DNA of 64,000 nucleotides from Ptiloglossa arizonensis (Eukaryota; Arthropoda; Insecta; Hymenoptera; Colletidae): assembly GCF_051014685.1 (NCBI RefSeq), contig NC_135060.1, positions 62,001 through 126,000 on the forward strand, read 5' to 3'. How positions within the stretch are numbered: the first letter of the stretch is position 1; every line of letters starts with the position of its first letter. Shown here piece after piece: positions 12,083 through 26,641 of this stretch. Made by a program: the position numbers and the translations under genes. The notes under the pieces were generated by a model that made no database searches, was not told the DNA's origin, and saw only the letters and a program-made list of their open reading frames with translations.

Positions 12083-13301
12083 TTTACGTTAATTTTAATA
12101 AGTGTATTGTAATTTTCTAACAGATCGATGTAAAACTACGAAACACGCGCGCACAGGGCTAGTTGCTCGATCAAAACAAGATATTCTACTAGTATGTCCA
12201 GATACTCTTGATTGTAGCGTGTTCCTTACGATGTCGAGTCACTTGGTACGTGTTACTTCGCTGTGCAATCTTTCCAATACGAAACAAGCATCCGTAAACA
12301 CGTGCTCGTCTACTCATCGAAACGATAAAATCTTTATCAATTCTATAATTCCAGTTTTTCATCGATCATTGATCAAAGTTCAAGCAGAACAATTTATATT
12401 TTTCAGTTGAAAGACAAGGTAAGAAAGATATTAACTTTTTTTGTTCTCCGATCTTAATCCGATAACTTTAGACTTTGATTTTTTACTATGTCGTAATATT
12501 TACAAATTACATCCGTTATGTCCGATTGTTGTTGCGGGAATAAAAATGGTTGCAATTGAAATCAATTAAAAACTCGTTCTAGTTTCACAAAATTCTTGTA
12601 CCATACTCTATACTTGGTGTTTGAATATAAAGAAATAAATAAAATTCTTTTTAAATGATAAATAAAAAATACAAGATAATAAGCTTCTTCCAAGATTAAT
12701 ACATCCATTGACCAAAGTTTCAATTTACCTAGAAATCATTTATAAGAACGTGCTCGATTCGGTCAATAGAACGTTCAGATAGGATTCAAGTGATACTGTT
12801 TTTACTGTACTTTAAAGGACATGCAAAGCATTGTACTTGTCTAAAGGCTTTGTCGAACACGATGACGAAAGTTGAACAACCGGAAGATGGAACGATCGTA
12901 AGTACTGGATCAAGTGATAAGCTGTAAAATCTGATCGCGCGATCTTTGTTCGCTTCTCTTGTGTGGGAGGCAGAGTCATCACGGTCAGACCATGGGTCCA
13001 TTATGTTCTCTCCGCGCAACCGGGAAACGACGATTATAAATAGCAGAAAAGAAGAACGCATCAGGAAGTTACTTTACTGACCGATGCGTTCGTATATTCA
13101 ACGCAATTGTCGCTTCATTTTTATCTTTCGGGTAATCCTGAATAATTGTTTCCAACACTCTATTAAACTTTTAAGTAGTATCCAATTGTTCGTTTTATTA
13201 ATATTTTGGGTGTCTATACCAAAGACCGACTCATTGTATTTTCAGTCTAATTAAACATATTTTTTATAAATTAAAATCTTCTTCATCCACTGGGTATTGT
13301 C

Positions 13302-13315
13302 CATACATACATACA

Positions 13316-13344
<29 letters not shown>
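13302..13344 (+). repeat. (CATA)n tetranucleotide microsatellite
   Basis: About ten consecutive catacata-type units, grading into ATATAC at the right end. Confidence 0.95.
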
Positions 13345-13349
<5 letters not shown>

Positions 13350-15419
13350 CGTATGTATACATATTATTGACTCGTTTAATATTATTATATGAAAATTGTT
13401 GTCTCACGGCCATCTATCGCATTCGGTCAATATTATTGTACAATATTGAATACTGCAAATAATATTGTCGATCGATCGCGGTATAGCGAGACTATCGAGG
13501 CGTTCCGTATCACGGAAGCTACGTACTATATATCGATATATCGAGTCAGAAGTAGTCAGTATTGTGCGATATATTAACTCGTGACAGTCTCGTACTTGCT
13601 ATTGTACCGTAGCTACACTCTGAACTAGAGTGAACATTGGAAATATTGGCTCGAATAATGTTTATATATTTATTTCAATAATATCGATCGTACGTAGGTT
13701 ACTCGGAAGTATTACCTGCTTTCAAGATGAACGTTTTCTCCGAGATCTACTATGACACGGAGTCGTTCCCCACTATCGATGACTCTTCGGCACGAGGACC
13801 GATGGTCACCGAGAGCGATCTTTGTCTCGGCCGTATTTCATTCAGCCTCTGACCAATCCTAATTCGTCTTTCTATTTCTCGTTAGATCTTCGTAATAGCT
13901 TTGCCAATGGATCGGTAAGGTTTCCCCGATGCAAATCGATCAAAACGATACTCTGTTCGAATTATTTTTTCATTGCGCGTAAAACGAAACACTTACAAGT
14001 TCCACCAAAAATGCGCGTCTTTTTTTAGAAATTTCTCTTTCGATTCGTTTACACCGGGAAAATGTTACCAGTCCGTAAGCCGTATCGCTGCATCGATAAA
14101 AATAGGTGATTTCGTTTAAAAAGAAATTTGTTCGCTCCGTGACTTTTTCTTGTATAATATATTGAAAAAAAATCAAAAGTATACATGTCCATACGTTGAA
14201 AAGAAACGAAGAGCGATGCAATAATTTCTTTATTCGTTCGAAATACCCGATACTTAAAATAAATCGATATTTTATTAACCGCTTCGAGTAACAGCGAGGA
14301 AGATAAAAAATTGAAACGGTATTTCGAATAATTATTTCTTATTTTCATTCGAAAGAAAATTCGCCAAACTAACGAACATTATCTTCGTTTCGAACAATGC
14401 TTCCAGACTTCTCCACCTAATTTGCCTCGGAGTAACCGAACGGGATTGAGAGATCGAGCGTCGAGATAGTTGCCAAGTCATGGCTTCCAGGAATTCTGCT
14501 TCTGGCTACTTACTGTGCCTTTGTACAGTCGAAAAAGAAGAAATAGCGGAACGTTGCGTACCACTACTTTGCGATCAAATGAAAAATCGTATCGAAAACC
14601 TTTCCGATCGATACTGTAATTGGCGCGTGAAAGTGAAATCGATCGTATCGATTCGTTTCGCTAGCTTTTCTCCTTTTTGTCGTCGGAAGTCTTATTAAAT
14701 CCTTCGAGCGACGAACGTTGGCCGCCCGAGCAGCTACGACTCGTCAACGCTTCGCGAGTATTCGAATCACCCGTGACGCTCTACCGTTGCAAAAGTGTCT
14801 TACACGACGATAAATGAGACAACTTTAACGTGACATTTTTTCTCGTATCGAACGAAAAATGAAAAGTTAACTTTTCCGATAACGAGAGCGACAAATTATA
14901 TATTCCTTTTTCTTTTTCTTTTGGTACGACGAAACGTTGTTACCGAAAATTACTGCACCGTTACAATATCATCTTTCGATAAAAATGAGTACCGAGGTCA
15001 CCGGTTCAGAGTATCGTTTCGAATTCACGCGTACTATATTTCATTAAATACGTAGTATGTACTTTTTCTTGGAAAAATCACCGCACCGATCGGAAACGTC
15101 GAAACAAACTAAATTCTTCCGTTACGTTACAACGAAAAGTTAACATTTGATCTTTTCGTTTTATTATCGTAAATAATTTGCGTATTGCTATTCAAATTCA
15201 CCACGATATACATACACGGATTCCAATTACCTTTTAAAACGAGGTGGAGGTACTGACTCATGAAACAACGAAGTCATTATACCTACTTAACGAACCTGTT
15301 TCAGTTCAAGGGAATTCTTGGCGCAGGGCATTCCACCAACGAACAGAGAGAAAAAGTTCGACTCTTTTGTGCAACCTACCTAGTAGAAAGCAACCTGTTC
15401 TCGTTAAGATACTTAAAAA

Positions 15420-15446
15420 ATAATAATAATAATAATAATAATAATA
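15420..15446 (+). repeat. (AAT)n triplet microsatellite
   Basis: Nine uninterrupted ATA/TAA triplets. It reads as poly-Asn on the + strand and poly-Tyr on the other, creating false open frames. Confidence 0.95.
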
Positions 15447-16799
15447 GTAATGCCTACTCTCGTACCAATGTTGCCCGTGTATCTCGGACATTAGAAAGAA
15501 AGCAAAAAACCGAATATTAAACTTTCGATCGATACGAAAAATCGGAAAAAGAAAATTAAAAAGAAAAAGAAACGAGACGCTTAACCGAAGCGGTACCGAT
15601 TATCCAGATAAGAAAATATAGTATTCTTGTTTCGAGTGATTTCAAGACATTCGATACTTTTTTACGTATAGGTAACGTATAGGTAAAAGAAAACTATTCG
15701 CTAAAATACTTTTTATACAAACGCGAAACCGTTCGCGTCAGAAATGTCTCAATTTATATTTAATTTCTATTACATCTTAATAGATATTTTCCTATTTAGA
15801 AAAATTCTGTAAATTATTGGCCTAAATCTGTGCAACCGTGTAAACGCGAGGAACGTAGAATACGAGTCCTAAGGCAATATTTCGAATGCGCTGACTATAA
15901 TTACAAATTCTTCAAACTAAATGGTTGATCGGAGACTTCTCTACGGCGCAAGTTTGAAACGAAACGCTTAACGAGAAACTAATACCTCGGGCAAGTTTGG
16001 TGTCTTTTATTTCGAAACTGTTCGCGCGAGTGTACAGTTTTAAATTAACACCGAGAAACTCGAAACGATAATAATGGTCGCTTCGACTGTACAGTTGGCA
16101 GGGTTCATCGGTGACAATGAATCAAGTATCTATTCTGGAAGCGTTCGAGAAGCAAAGGGACGCAGCATATAAAAATATATTCCGTATTTCGTTCGGTACC
16201 TACATTGTACTTTTCGTGACCAGAGTCTCAACGAGTCTCAACGATTCTCAACGTCTGTCTTTGTCAACAGTCGTGACGCTTCGTTATTATCCCGAGTCGG
16301 TGAAATGCACGTCTTGTAAGAAAAAAGAAGCGCAAGACGATCGAGTCTCGACTGTCGACTCTATCGGAAGAATACTCGCCAACCACTTTCAACGAATGTT
16401 TATAAGATGCGTATGAAATTCATCTATTATAATGTCCAAACGTTACTTATTGAAAACAAAAAATGAAGAGACAAATCCATGTACAGAATTGAATCTTGAA
16501 TTTGCGCGACCGTTTCGTAAAGCTTCGTCGCGACGGGTTTCAACTAGAGATAGAAAGAAGCGAATGTCTACTATTTTTCGAAAAAGGGAAAAATTAAGAA
16601 AGAATGCAAAAGAAAGAGAAAGAAGATAAAGAGTGGTTGGTAAACCTAACGAGAATTCGGTGACCAAAGCGATTTATGTATAATACATACTTGCCTCTCC
16701 CCTATATTTAGATATTAAGTAAAGCCGTGTTCCTTCGATCTTCGTTTTATTTGTTTAATTTTCAACAATTTTTGAAACGTACACTTTATTCGAAAGAAG

Positions 16800-17650
16800 C
16801 GGCAAAGAACGGCGATGTCGCGCCAAGAGTCGATCCATTCGGAGTGTATCTTTCGCATTGGCGTCGCCGCGGTGAACGTTCAGGGGCTACGTGTACTCGC
16901 GCGTTAGCGAGAGATTCGCGCAACGCTGGTTCGGGACCTACGCGAACGACTGTGTCCTTACAAGTTCCAACTTTTCCCTTCTTTCCGTCCGAGGAGACAG
17001 CGAAACGTTTACCAATCCGACGGCGCGAGTAATTTTCACTACTCGCTTCGCTCTATTTAGGACGTAAGACGTTTCTATGCCTCCGGTGGCGTAACTGGCA
17101 ATCGCAGAACTGAAATTTACAGCGAGGCCCTTTTAGACCCGTTACGTGCCGAGAATCCTCCCACCTCGCGATACTCTCACCCTTTGAGGTTTCTGGAATG
17201 CACGCGGCCGGATAAGGTCGTTGTCCTTGCAACGCGACGGTATCACGTGTCTGATCTTTCCACGAAAATTGATATCGCGTCGAATGCGTACGTTCCGTCG
17301 TTCTTATTCCGAGCCAAAGTTTCAACAGCGGAAGAACAACGGACCCGAGCGAACTATCCCCGAGTTTCTCGAGAAGAAAATTAACACGTTAATTGCCGAG
17401 CCCGTTTCGTTTACCTTTTCGTCCACGTCGCGAGATACTAGCATCGTTATACGAAAACGTGAGAAAAAGAAGAATCTCCGTCACCGAATGGATTTTCAAC
17501 AAAAATTAACCGTCTCTCGAATTACCGAGATAAAGAAATCACAAATATCGCGAGCGATCTTTGTACCGTTGGTCACTAGTGACGGACGCGACCCACATGG
17601 AAAGTATATCGTCGGTCGACAGTGACTTACGAGTTGGAATCGTGTGCGTT
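16800..17650. promoter_or_regulatory. GC/CpG-rich block of unknown role
   Basis: This stretch is visibly richer in G+C and CpG than the surrounding AT-rich DNA and has long overlapping open frames on both strands, none resembling a known protein. Such blocks in insect genomes often mark promoters or untranslated first exons. It could belong to ogre, about 10 kb downstream, or to an unannotated transcript. No core promoter motif was identified. Confidence 0.2.
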
Positions 17651-20600
17651 GAAGGAACCTTGAAGCAAGATCGGGTTATAGTTCTCCTCGAGTGTTAAAA
17701 ACCATGCGGTACGTGTTCCCTTCACCGGTCTGAACGTAAGTTGAATTTTCGGTCCAAGAGAGATACGCGAGCGTGCCTATGAGGCTCCTTTCTTGAGAAC
17801 AAAGTTGAAAGTTGGACTCCTTCGGAGCGCAAAGAAAGGGTAATAGAATTCATTTTGAGCGTCAGCGTGTCGCTTAGCGCACCAGTTTTCCATATTTAAC
17901 GCTACAGTTACCAAAAGAGTCAATTTCGTCCGATTCGAACTTTCTTTTAAAATTACTTACTTATTAACGGTGTCTTTGCCCACAATCTAACTTTCCCCGT
18001 CTAACTTCGAAGATACGTATCCCAACGTTGAGTACGTCTTTGACGTTTGTTCCATCTGTCGTAAACGTGTAATTTTGCACAATTGCGTAGCAATTGCAAC
18101 GACTTGGATTAATCGTTAAACGTACCTCGTCGGACCGTATTTGTGAATCTCTTATCGGAGCCTAAATCGCAACTGCGATTCGAAATGTTCAGCGGTAATA
18201 AGTTACAGAGTCGAGATTAGCATTTCCAGTGACTCCCTGTGGTGTAGATACAAGTTCGTTCAGACATCCACCTTCCTAGCGTCTCCGAGCGATAACTAGA
18301 CACCGGTTTGTCCACGACATTCACCTTCCTAACAGGTCCAGATGATAACCAGGCATCGGTTCACCCGTAACTAACAAACTAACTCTGATAAACCTCGGAT
18401 CTTCGTCTCTATTCGTAACCAAGTTCACCTTTCCCTTTAAAATCTATAATAATAGAAAACGCGAAGCGGTATTTTTAATTTTGAATGAAAAAATAACGAA
18501 ACAAATTTATCGAGTACTATTTATTTTTGTTGCGTCTCGCGCGATCACGAAGTTACAATGAAAACGAAAGTGGTTGCGAGCTCTTCGATCGTCCGAAATC
18601 GACTGAAATAGCTTCAAGCGGAGCAAAACTTTTCAGAGAAAAGTTTAAGTATTAAAAACATTATTTGAATTAACATTAAAACCTTCGAGGCTCGATTTCG
18701 TCTTGTTAAAGAAATTTCCTGTGGACAAAAATAGTTTCTCTGTATATGTACTATTACGTTCTATTACGAGTGCAGGTACTTTTTCGAGCCGCTCTATGTC
18801 CTATCTGTGTTTGTTTACGAGATACGAGATTTTGTAAACAGAACGGACTCTCTTTCCGTACACCGTAGTACACAAGCAAGAAATCCCTGTGTTCGCAAAA
18901 ACACCTTACCCAACACCAGCAACCATTGAGAAAGTATCCGACGAGACGTCTACGGGCTTGCCTGGATATACACGGTGGTAATTTCGAAGATTTTCTGTAA
19001 AGGTGATCGTGTAACGCAACGTTTATCGTACCGGATAAACATTTATTATTCGTTGGTCCAAAGTTTGCATCTGGATGAAAAAATTAGCCATCTCTTTCCC
19101 TATCAGTTTCCGGTGGTAGGAAATGTCTGGAAGCGAGGACGGAGACGCGAGAGAACCGTTGATCGTCGCGTAGCCCCGATTACCATCGTGTTCGTACGTT
19201 GTACGTAAATTACACGTTCAGCATAGGATCAACGAGTTCAGTTCGGAGAGCTACGAGGACCAGACGCGAGCACTGTCGACACACATTCGTCACAATTGAC
19301 ACGATTGACCCACAGCGGTTCTCAACTGGACGCCCATGGTGGAAACCGGTTTGACGGGGTACGAGTGTACATTCCAAAGAACGGTGCGCTGCTCGCTTCG
19401 GCTCGTAAATTGAGCAGAGGCTACGCGCTTCAAGGTTTTCGGTCGGAAAAATCTCGGTCCGCTCGGGAGAGTTTATGGCCGTTTTCAAGGGAAAGTAAAA
19501 AACGTTTCTACATACGCGCATACGTGTTCGGTCGGGTTTGTCAGTAAGCGTTATCGCGCGATCGAGAGTACTCGAATTAGAAATTCAAGCAAATTTACGT
19601 AACATCTGTGAGAACACGACTCGCGATCGCTAGATTCGCAGGGAGATGCCAGGAAACGTTTACGCCACGAGGCAACATAGTCAAATCGCTCGTTTATGGA
19701 GAACGAGCAACCATTGCGCAATACGCGAAGGCTTTCCGAACAATTTTCGCCTACTATATATTCGTCCGCGACACCCTTTCGGTAGATATCGCAAGCTAGA
19801 CGAGACGTTTTTATCTAGATACAAAGTTTGTCCATCTTTGACATACTATACAGGCGTTTACGATCGAGAAGTTACACGTTCTGTCCATACATATACATAT
19901 GTAAGCTCAAAGTAACGAAAAACTAAAGGTAAATAATTAAATTTAAATTTCGCGTATATTTATTATTTTATTATTATTTTTATTTCACTTAAACGGTAAA
20001 ATGCATTGGAGCGTTAATTACATGTTTTCCATTCGAAGCAGAAAATAGCGATCAAAGGATTCGACTGTCCCGTGATTAAATATGTTTGGAAAGCGCTAAC
20101 CTATAACCAGTACCCGAAACTTTCTTCGTACTTTGAGTTCGTTTGTTTTCGATCGAGTTCCAGAATTTCTTTCATCGCGTATCCTGTGCAGTTGAGAACC
20201 TCTAATTTTCCAGTATTTAATTTGAAATTTGAAATTTGAAATAAATATTAGAATTTCGGGTTCGTTCGGGACCTATCCAATTTTAAGAAAATTCGAAATT
20301 TTTTACTATTAAATTACCATGGCAGATGCTGCACGCCGACGACCCGTGCAAGTACCAGAAGCGATCGGGGAATTCCGAAATCCGGGGCAGAACAAATATT
20401 TTAAAAACTCACTTTGGAACATTATTCGAAAATTTCAAACTCCGTGTGTACCTAAAGAGTAGTTATCGCTCGACGAAGCAACGATACCGTGGAGAGAACG
20501 TATCAGCTTCGGAACGTATAGTATACTCCGGCAAAGATAACGGAATATGGGATTTTTTAAAAAATATTAACAATTATACAAACGATATGTCCAAATTTAT

Positions 20601-21682
20601 TATTTATAATTTATTATCTATAAATAAAGTTTATCGAAGTTTATTTAGATAGATTCTCTTACCTCCACATTCGATCGCGATGTAATAGCCGGTGGCGTGA
20701 AACAGTTTCTCTGTAAAATTGCCGATCAACAATGCGTTAAGAAACAATGCGACGATTCGCGTGTCCTGTGTGTTCGGTGACTTATGGACGGGATTATATT
20801 CGAGTAACACGGTTCTTGAGCACCGTATGTATTATACAATGCGATGGTGCATCAAATGGTAGTCACGGTTTTCGAGCAGCTTACAGGTGGTTGGTGCGTT
20901 TGTAAGATTTATTGTGGGCAAAACTCGTGAAGCTGGTCGCTCGAAAGCGGAGAGGAAAGAGCAATTTTTCGCCGACAAAACGACTGGTTGTCGTCGTCCA
21001 TAAACGAACTTTAATCAAGATAATTGCGACTAAGGACGCGTACAAAGCATGCGACAGCAACAGAGGACGGATATTAATTTTGGTAGTGCGAAATAGAGAA
21101 AAACTTTTCGTACGAAAAATGTGTCAGTCCTTAATGCTTTATCGTTCTGTTGAAAAAAAAAGTCCCAAAAAGATTTCTTTACACGCGTACTGTTGTGCTC
21201 TACGCGCGCACGAACTTTCGTTAAAATCGCTCTTACGAGTAAGAAGAATTTCTTTCTAATACAGAGTACAAATACTTTTTCGAGCTACTGTGTCTAGATA
21301 ACAAAAATTTCTGCTCATTTTTGTTCAGCCACCATCGTGTGTCCAAGTGGTTTGTTACCATTTCCAGACCTAACCTCCTGCCTTGATCCAGTTTAATGCG
21401 ACCACACTAACGTAGGGTGACATTACTCAATAGCCAGTTGGTCGATAAAACGAAACTCGTACGATTCTCCAGTGGCATTTTCCAATGTTTATTGCCGCAC
21501 GTGTGCCCCGTGTGTCCCGTGTGCCCCGTGTGCCCCGTATTCCACGAGGAGCGAAGTCGTTAGTCTAGAAATCGCGATGTTGGTGGCTATGCGATATCGC
21601 GTTACGTCGCGTTTATACAAAAGCTAGAGTTACATGACGTTGCACATTTGGACCAGCCACAAGTTACAATAAAAACGAGACC

Positions 21683-21686
21683 ACGG

Positions 21687-21717
<31 letters not shown>
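21683..21717 (+). repeat. (GGCGAC)n / (CGA)n array
   Basis: Repeated ggcgac hexamers followed by cgacgac triplets, a GC-rich microsatellite in AT-rich DNA. Confidence 0.85.
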
Positions 21718-22482
21718 AAGTGTAGCTTATAGAAATACAATCGGCTAGAAGAGGAACGACGAAAGCTTTGAATTATTTTACAGAGATCAATGACATTCGA
21801 GAGATTTCAATCAACTCCCAATACAGTATTTCCTTTCTTTTTCTCGTAGTTTTCTCGATTAAAAATACACGCCACGTCAAATTGGACATTTTGTTATCGA
21901 TATATATATATATATATCAAAAGATTGTATATATTTGGATCGCGATCAAAAATTTAATTTTATTCCGTTAGAATACCGAAATATCAAATATATTGCGAGG
22001 ACCGTGAGCGAAGCATTGACGAGCGAATGCTACATAAAATTAAAAAGTCAAGGATGCGAGAGAAAGCTGCTCCTGGAGAGTAAGAAGAACCTTGTGCCGG
22101 ATCAACAGCAATTTATGTGTCCTTACGGAGACCTTTCATCTCAGCATTTATTTTGCTCGGTTATATAAAACGAACGTGCGAATATAATATTTTAAGTATA
22201 ACAAGTATAATTACAATGTAAAATTATAATATATTTTTATACATCGTATAAAACATAATTTGTTATACATATTTAATCCGTTCAAATATAATTCTTCTGG
22301 AATAAAGATACGATGAAAAAATGAATCGTTGAATTTTGTTAGAAATGCCATTGATGATCAACGAATGAAAATATTTACGTAATATCGTGTTACAAATTGT
22401 TACCGATACATCGCGTAAACGTCGGTCGTTTACGTATCGGTTTACTTCGGATTAAAGTCCTTTGACTTTCGTTCATGGAAGA

Positions 22483-22718
22483 ATAGATTGCTCGGTAAGT
22501 TTCGTCGTTCGATACGAAACAGAGCTATTAGGTTGGTCGTTTGATTTTTCGAAAGATGGTACTACCGTTTCACGAACACGTGTGAAATTTCATGTGTACT
22601 ATATCTGCCGACCGATTCGTATACTTACAGTCGATTCGAAGTTGAACCGTCATAGTATTCTTTTACAATGGAAAAAGTGACAAAACAAGAACACGACGAC
22701 ACTTATCGAACAACCTAG
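22483..22718 (+). mobile_element. Degenerate mariner-like MITE (non-autonomous DNA transposon relic)
   Basis: Two inverted terminal repeats of 25 bases bound a 236-base element: left 22483-22507, right 22694-22718. Reverse-complemented, the right end starts CTAGGTTGTTCGATAAGT. Left and right agree at 20 of 25 positions by direct comparison. Ends of the type YTAGGTTGTTC-ATAAGT are known from mariner/Tc1 elements. A TA dinucleotide, the expected target site, follows the right end; the left flank reads GA, so that copy of the TA appears mutated. No transposase is encoded. A short ATG-GAA-AAA reading frame near the right end is too small to be functional. Confidence 0.6.
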
Positions 22719-22947
22719 TATATATTATTTTAATACTCGGGACACGGCGGTAGGTTTGCCGTTAACGGCAATCGGAACTTTCTCGTTTCATCTCCGGGAG
22801 ACTTCTTCACGATTTCGTAAACACGTGCCTAACATATGTCACCGTGGTTTCCACGTGCGTAAATATTGTAGACACATATGGCCCGTTCGAGCAATTCGGT
22901 CCTGGATTCTAGCTTGTTTTATCAATTTAATGCGTTTCTTATGTATG

Positions 22948-23075
<128 letters not shown>

Positions 23076-26000
23076 TATTAGAGAATAAAGGTTGTATGTA
23101 AATTGAACTCGATCTCTGATCTACTTTATAAGAATTACCCAATTTAAAATTATTTAATCGGTGCGTTCGTGGTCAGAGTTGGATAAATTTAATATCCAAA
23201 ACAATGTATCGTATCGATAAACGTTTCAAACATAAGTTATTCGTTAACAGTTGTAAAAGAATTATGCAAGAGAAGAAATATTACACTTTCGACAATTTTT
23301 TAAACACGATCGAGTCCTTATAAAAACCTACATTACGATAAAGAAAAGTCTGCTTTTCGTCCAACATAACTACACGTACGTATACGTAACGCTACAATAT
23401 TTAAAATCAGTTTGTTTTTTCTAAAGTGATTCGATATTGTACAGTATACAAACGTACTATTATTTTATACTTTCGGGACATTTACTATAAATAGAAATCA
23501 TATCAACGTTTTCCGTTATTGTGTAACGAACGTACTTAGAAAGTTTCGATAAATTAATGAGGGAACTGTTCGATCACCGTTGCGTCACAGATTAATAGCA
23601 TCGATGGGAATAAATAAATATGAAATTTGTAACACGATTAAATGTTTATTTATATTGTTCGAATAACAGTACCGGAATATTTCTAGAAAGAAAGTACTAA
23701 CGAGCGAAGAAGATACGAATGGGTTCGATCTATTTCTACCATCTACCAGAATGTACATAAGTAAAAAAACCGTATCGTTTCATTTACGTGCCCCTTGAAC
23801 CCAAGTAAGATTCGTTCGAAGCAATTCTTTTTATCATCGAAAGTGAACGAGTTATTCGGTAGGCCTGTTTTAAATATCTTATTTTACAATCACATATTTT
23901 TTGTTCGTTGTACGTAAAATCAGTTTACTACGGTCACATTTTTCATTGCATTGAATATTTTAAACAGTTTTGGTAAACTAGAAAACAAACGAAGAAAACT
24001 ATATCGAAAGAATGGAAACTATGTACATACTGATTTTTCTTCGTAATTGAGGAAAATCTTAACGTAAAATAACAAAACTGGTACATAAATAATCGAAACG
24101 CGAATTTATGCGTAATCAAACATTTATGGCACGAATGAGAAATCACAACTCGACGTCATTATATAATATATTGTAAACAGAGAACAATTAATGTAAGGGT
24201 TATAAAATGAATACAAACGTTCAGTGATTAAGTAGAAAATTTAGTAAAACCGACCAACAATAGTCGTAGAAAAGTAGAAATAATATAGGGAATTTGATAA
24301 AATATAGAGTTTATATTTTTAATATCGATATTTAAGATTCTCTTCGGAAATTTACAATTTAACTGTCGAGAAAAGGAACAAGCTGAATGAAACTTGGACG
24401 AATGATTTTCATGATAAAATTCTTTTATCTTTTATTTTTATGTTATTGTATGCTTTGTAATTATAATAATACAAAGGTAATTGTATGCATACTATATAGT
24501 ATGTATAACGTATTTTAGAAAGAGCGATGCGTCGGTGAGAAAGGTGAACAATTTTCAGTCGGAACGACTGTACAATGTCGCGCACTGTGCCTATAATGAT
24601 CTTGAACGAATCCTGGAGGACAAGAGCTGCTGGTATTTCCGTTTCGTGGGGTGAATTGTGGTCCTTTCATGGTTCGTGCATCTGGTCACGTATACAGTCG
24701 CAGCGAGGACCCCTCGTAAATCGACAAATCAGCGGCGCACATGAAAAACAGGAGAACATCGCACGATGAAAACGCTCACGTTTATTGCACATTTTACGCA
24801 AGGTTACGCTTGCAATTACGGAATTGTATCTTACGAATCTATATCTCTATAATTGAAAACGAACAAACAAGGAATACAAACAATTTTTAGTAAACGCTAC
24901 AAGAAAAAACAACTATTAAAAGCAATCGATCGAATAATAACGATCGACAATGTAATCTTTACTTTCCGTTAGATCAAAAAATTGAATCTAAATTATTACA
25001 CTTTTTCTACACATCGATATTGTTTTCCGTTTCGGGTCCACGTTGTTTAAAAAACACATTTCATTGTGTCAACTTTCACTCTGGGAGTAACGAGAATCGT
25101 GTTATTAGTCAAATTTACAAGTGTCTTCTAATAGCGCTAAGAGCATCGGTGTAAATGTTAAACGTTTGGCAAGATATTTCTTTGCGTACCACGTCGCTTT
25201 GTGAAAATAATATTAAAACTACTTACATACATACATTTTTAACGAATAGAAAAACTTGTTCAACTTTCTTTTCCGATCTGTAGATTCACTGTACGAAAAC
25301 GGTGGAGATTCTAAGAAGAATGTTATTTTCTTATACGATCGAAGAAATACGAGGGCCCTACGTAGAAGTCTCTCGGTGACCGCAGCGTTCAATTGAATTT
25401 AATGATCGAATTAAACCGATTTGCTTTCATTACGATATTCAACGTAAAGGAAGGGTCGGTCGACAAAGAAAAGATATAAAAAGCAATAGTTGCAGAGTTC
25501 CGAGGCATTTCGAGTAAGAAAATTGAAAATTTCGAATCGTATTGGAAACGAAAGATTTCAATATTCGAGAATAAAATAAGAATTTTGTTAAACCAAAAAC
25601 GACAATTGCTCGTTTCAAGTTTGCGCGTAGAATAGACGTCTTTGAACGAAAAATATTTAAAGTAATTTTGTAAAAATTAAAAAGATTGTAGTTTTTAACA
25701 CGTTTCGTTTCGACAAGCAACATTGTAGCAAATTGGACAATGTTGGTTGAAACAAGCAACTAACTCGTCGAGATTTTAAGATATTACTCAATTTGAATAA
25801 CGTTGAAAGCGGTTTGCAATTTAATAGAAGCAAATCTGTGAAAAATTAGCAAGAGGGAGACTCGAGTGGACAACGGTAGCCATCGTGGACGCAGGAGCAT
25901 GCACTATGGAAGCAGGGTATAGAGTGTATAATGCAGGCACAAAGGGGGGAGTTTGAAGCAGCCGTCGGTCCCCCACCGTTACGATCCCCACCTTCTGGGC

Positions 26001-26500
26001 CCTCTCCTACTCGTTTCTACTTCAGCAGTTCCCCTAGCAGATCGAAAGAGTTTCCCTCTCGCCCCCCGACGGAACAACAAGCCACTGACTTCTCATCAGT
26101 CGACGTAGAAGAGACAGGTACGTGCGTACGTTTGTATGCCGACACAATTCGGTGTTGGCTGGCAACTCGTTCGTAAAATCTACCGACACGGTATCGAGAG
26201 AAAAAGTGCCGCGTGGAGAAAGAGAAGAGGAAGAAGCAGAAGAAGAAGAAGAAGAAGGAGAAAAGAGCCAGAGCTCGCAACACCAGGGTCGAGGTGTTGC
26301 ACAACACAATCTGTTTCTCGACGAGATCCTCGCTCGACGGAGGGAACAGCAAGATTGACAGTGAGTGTCGTGTCTCTCACACGAAGCGACGAATGTTCGC
26401 CACCGAAACGAAAATATTCGTTCCATGTAACTCCGCTTAACCGCTGTTACGATCACGTGGGGGAAAAATACGCGCAATACATCGCCAGTTCCGACTGTCG
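23076..26500. other. Intergenic DNA upstream of ogre
   Basis: No recognised gene. It holds a perfect 16-base palindrome (catactatatagtatg, 24488-24503) and, near 26220-26275, a purine-rich GAA/AGA tract. A plausible splice donor (GAGACAG followed by GTACGTGCG) lies near 26117 and could end an untranslated ogre exon. That is inference only, since no transcript data are available. Confidence 0.45.
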
Positions 26501-26592
26501 TTTGTTTACGCGTGCCGTCCGAATGTGCCGCACAAAATCGATCGATTAGCGGAGAGGGTGCCCGTACGACATCCGTGTGTTTTCTTCGCGCG

Positions 26593-26641
<49 letters not shown>

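Larger units (their letters stand above)
11481..22482. other. Intergenic DNA between inx7 and ogre, central part
   Basis: No gene could be recognised in any frame. Content includes an ACAT tetranucleotide array, an AAT array, a GGCGAC array near 21683-21717, a TA array at 21901-21917, and a relatively GC- and CpG-rich block near 16800-17650 that might be promoter-like or an untranslated exon. Short tandem cgtgtgcccc units lie near 21500-21538. All open frames here are short, lack domain signatures and show no exon-like continuity. Confidence 0.5.

Noticed and set aside
26122..26477. Glu/Lys-rich and Ser-rich frames upstream of ogre
   Set aside because: They come from a purine-rich GAA/AGA tract and show no coding conservation signals.
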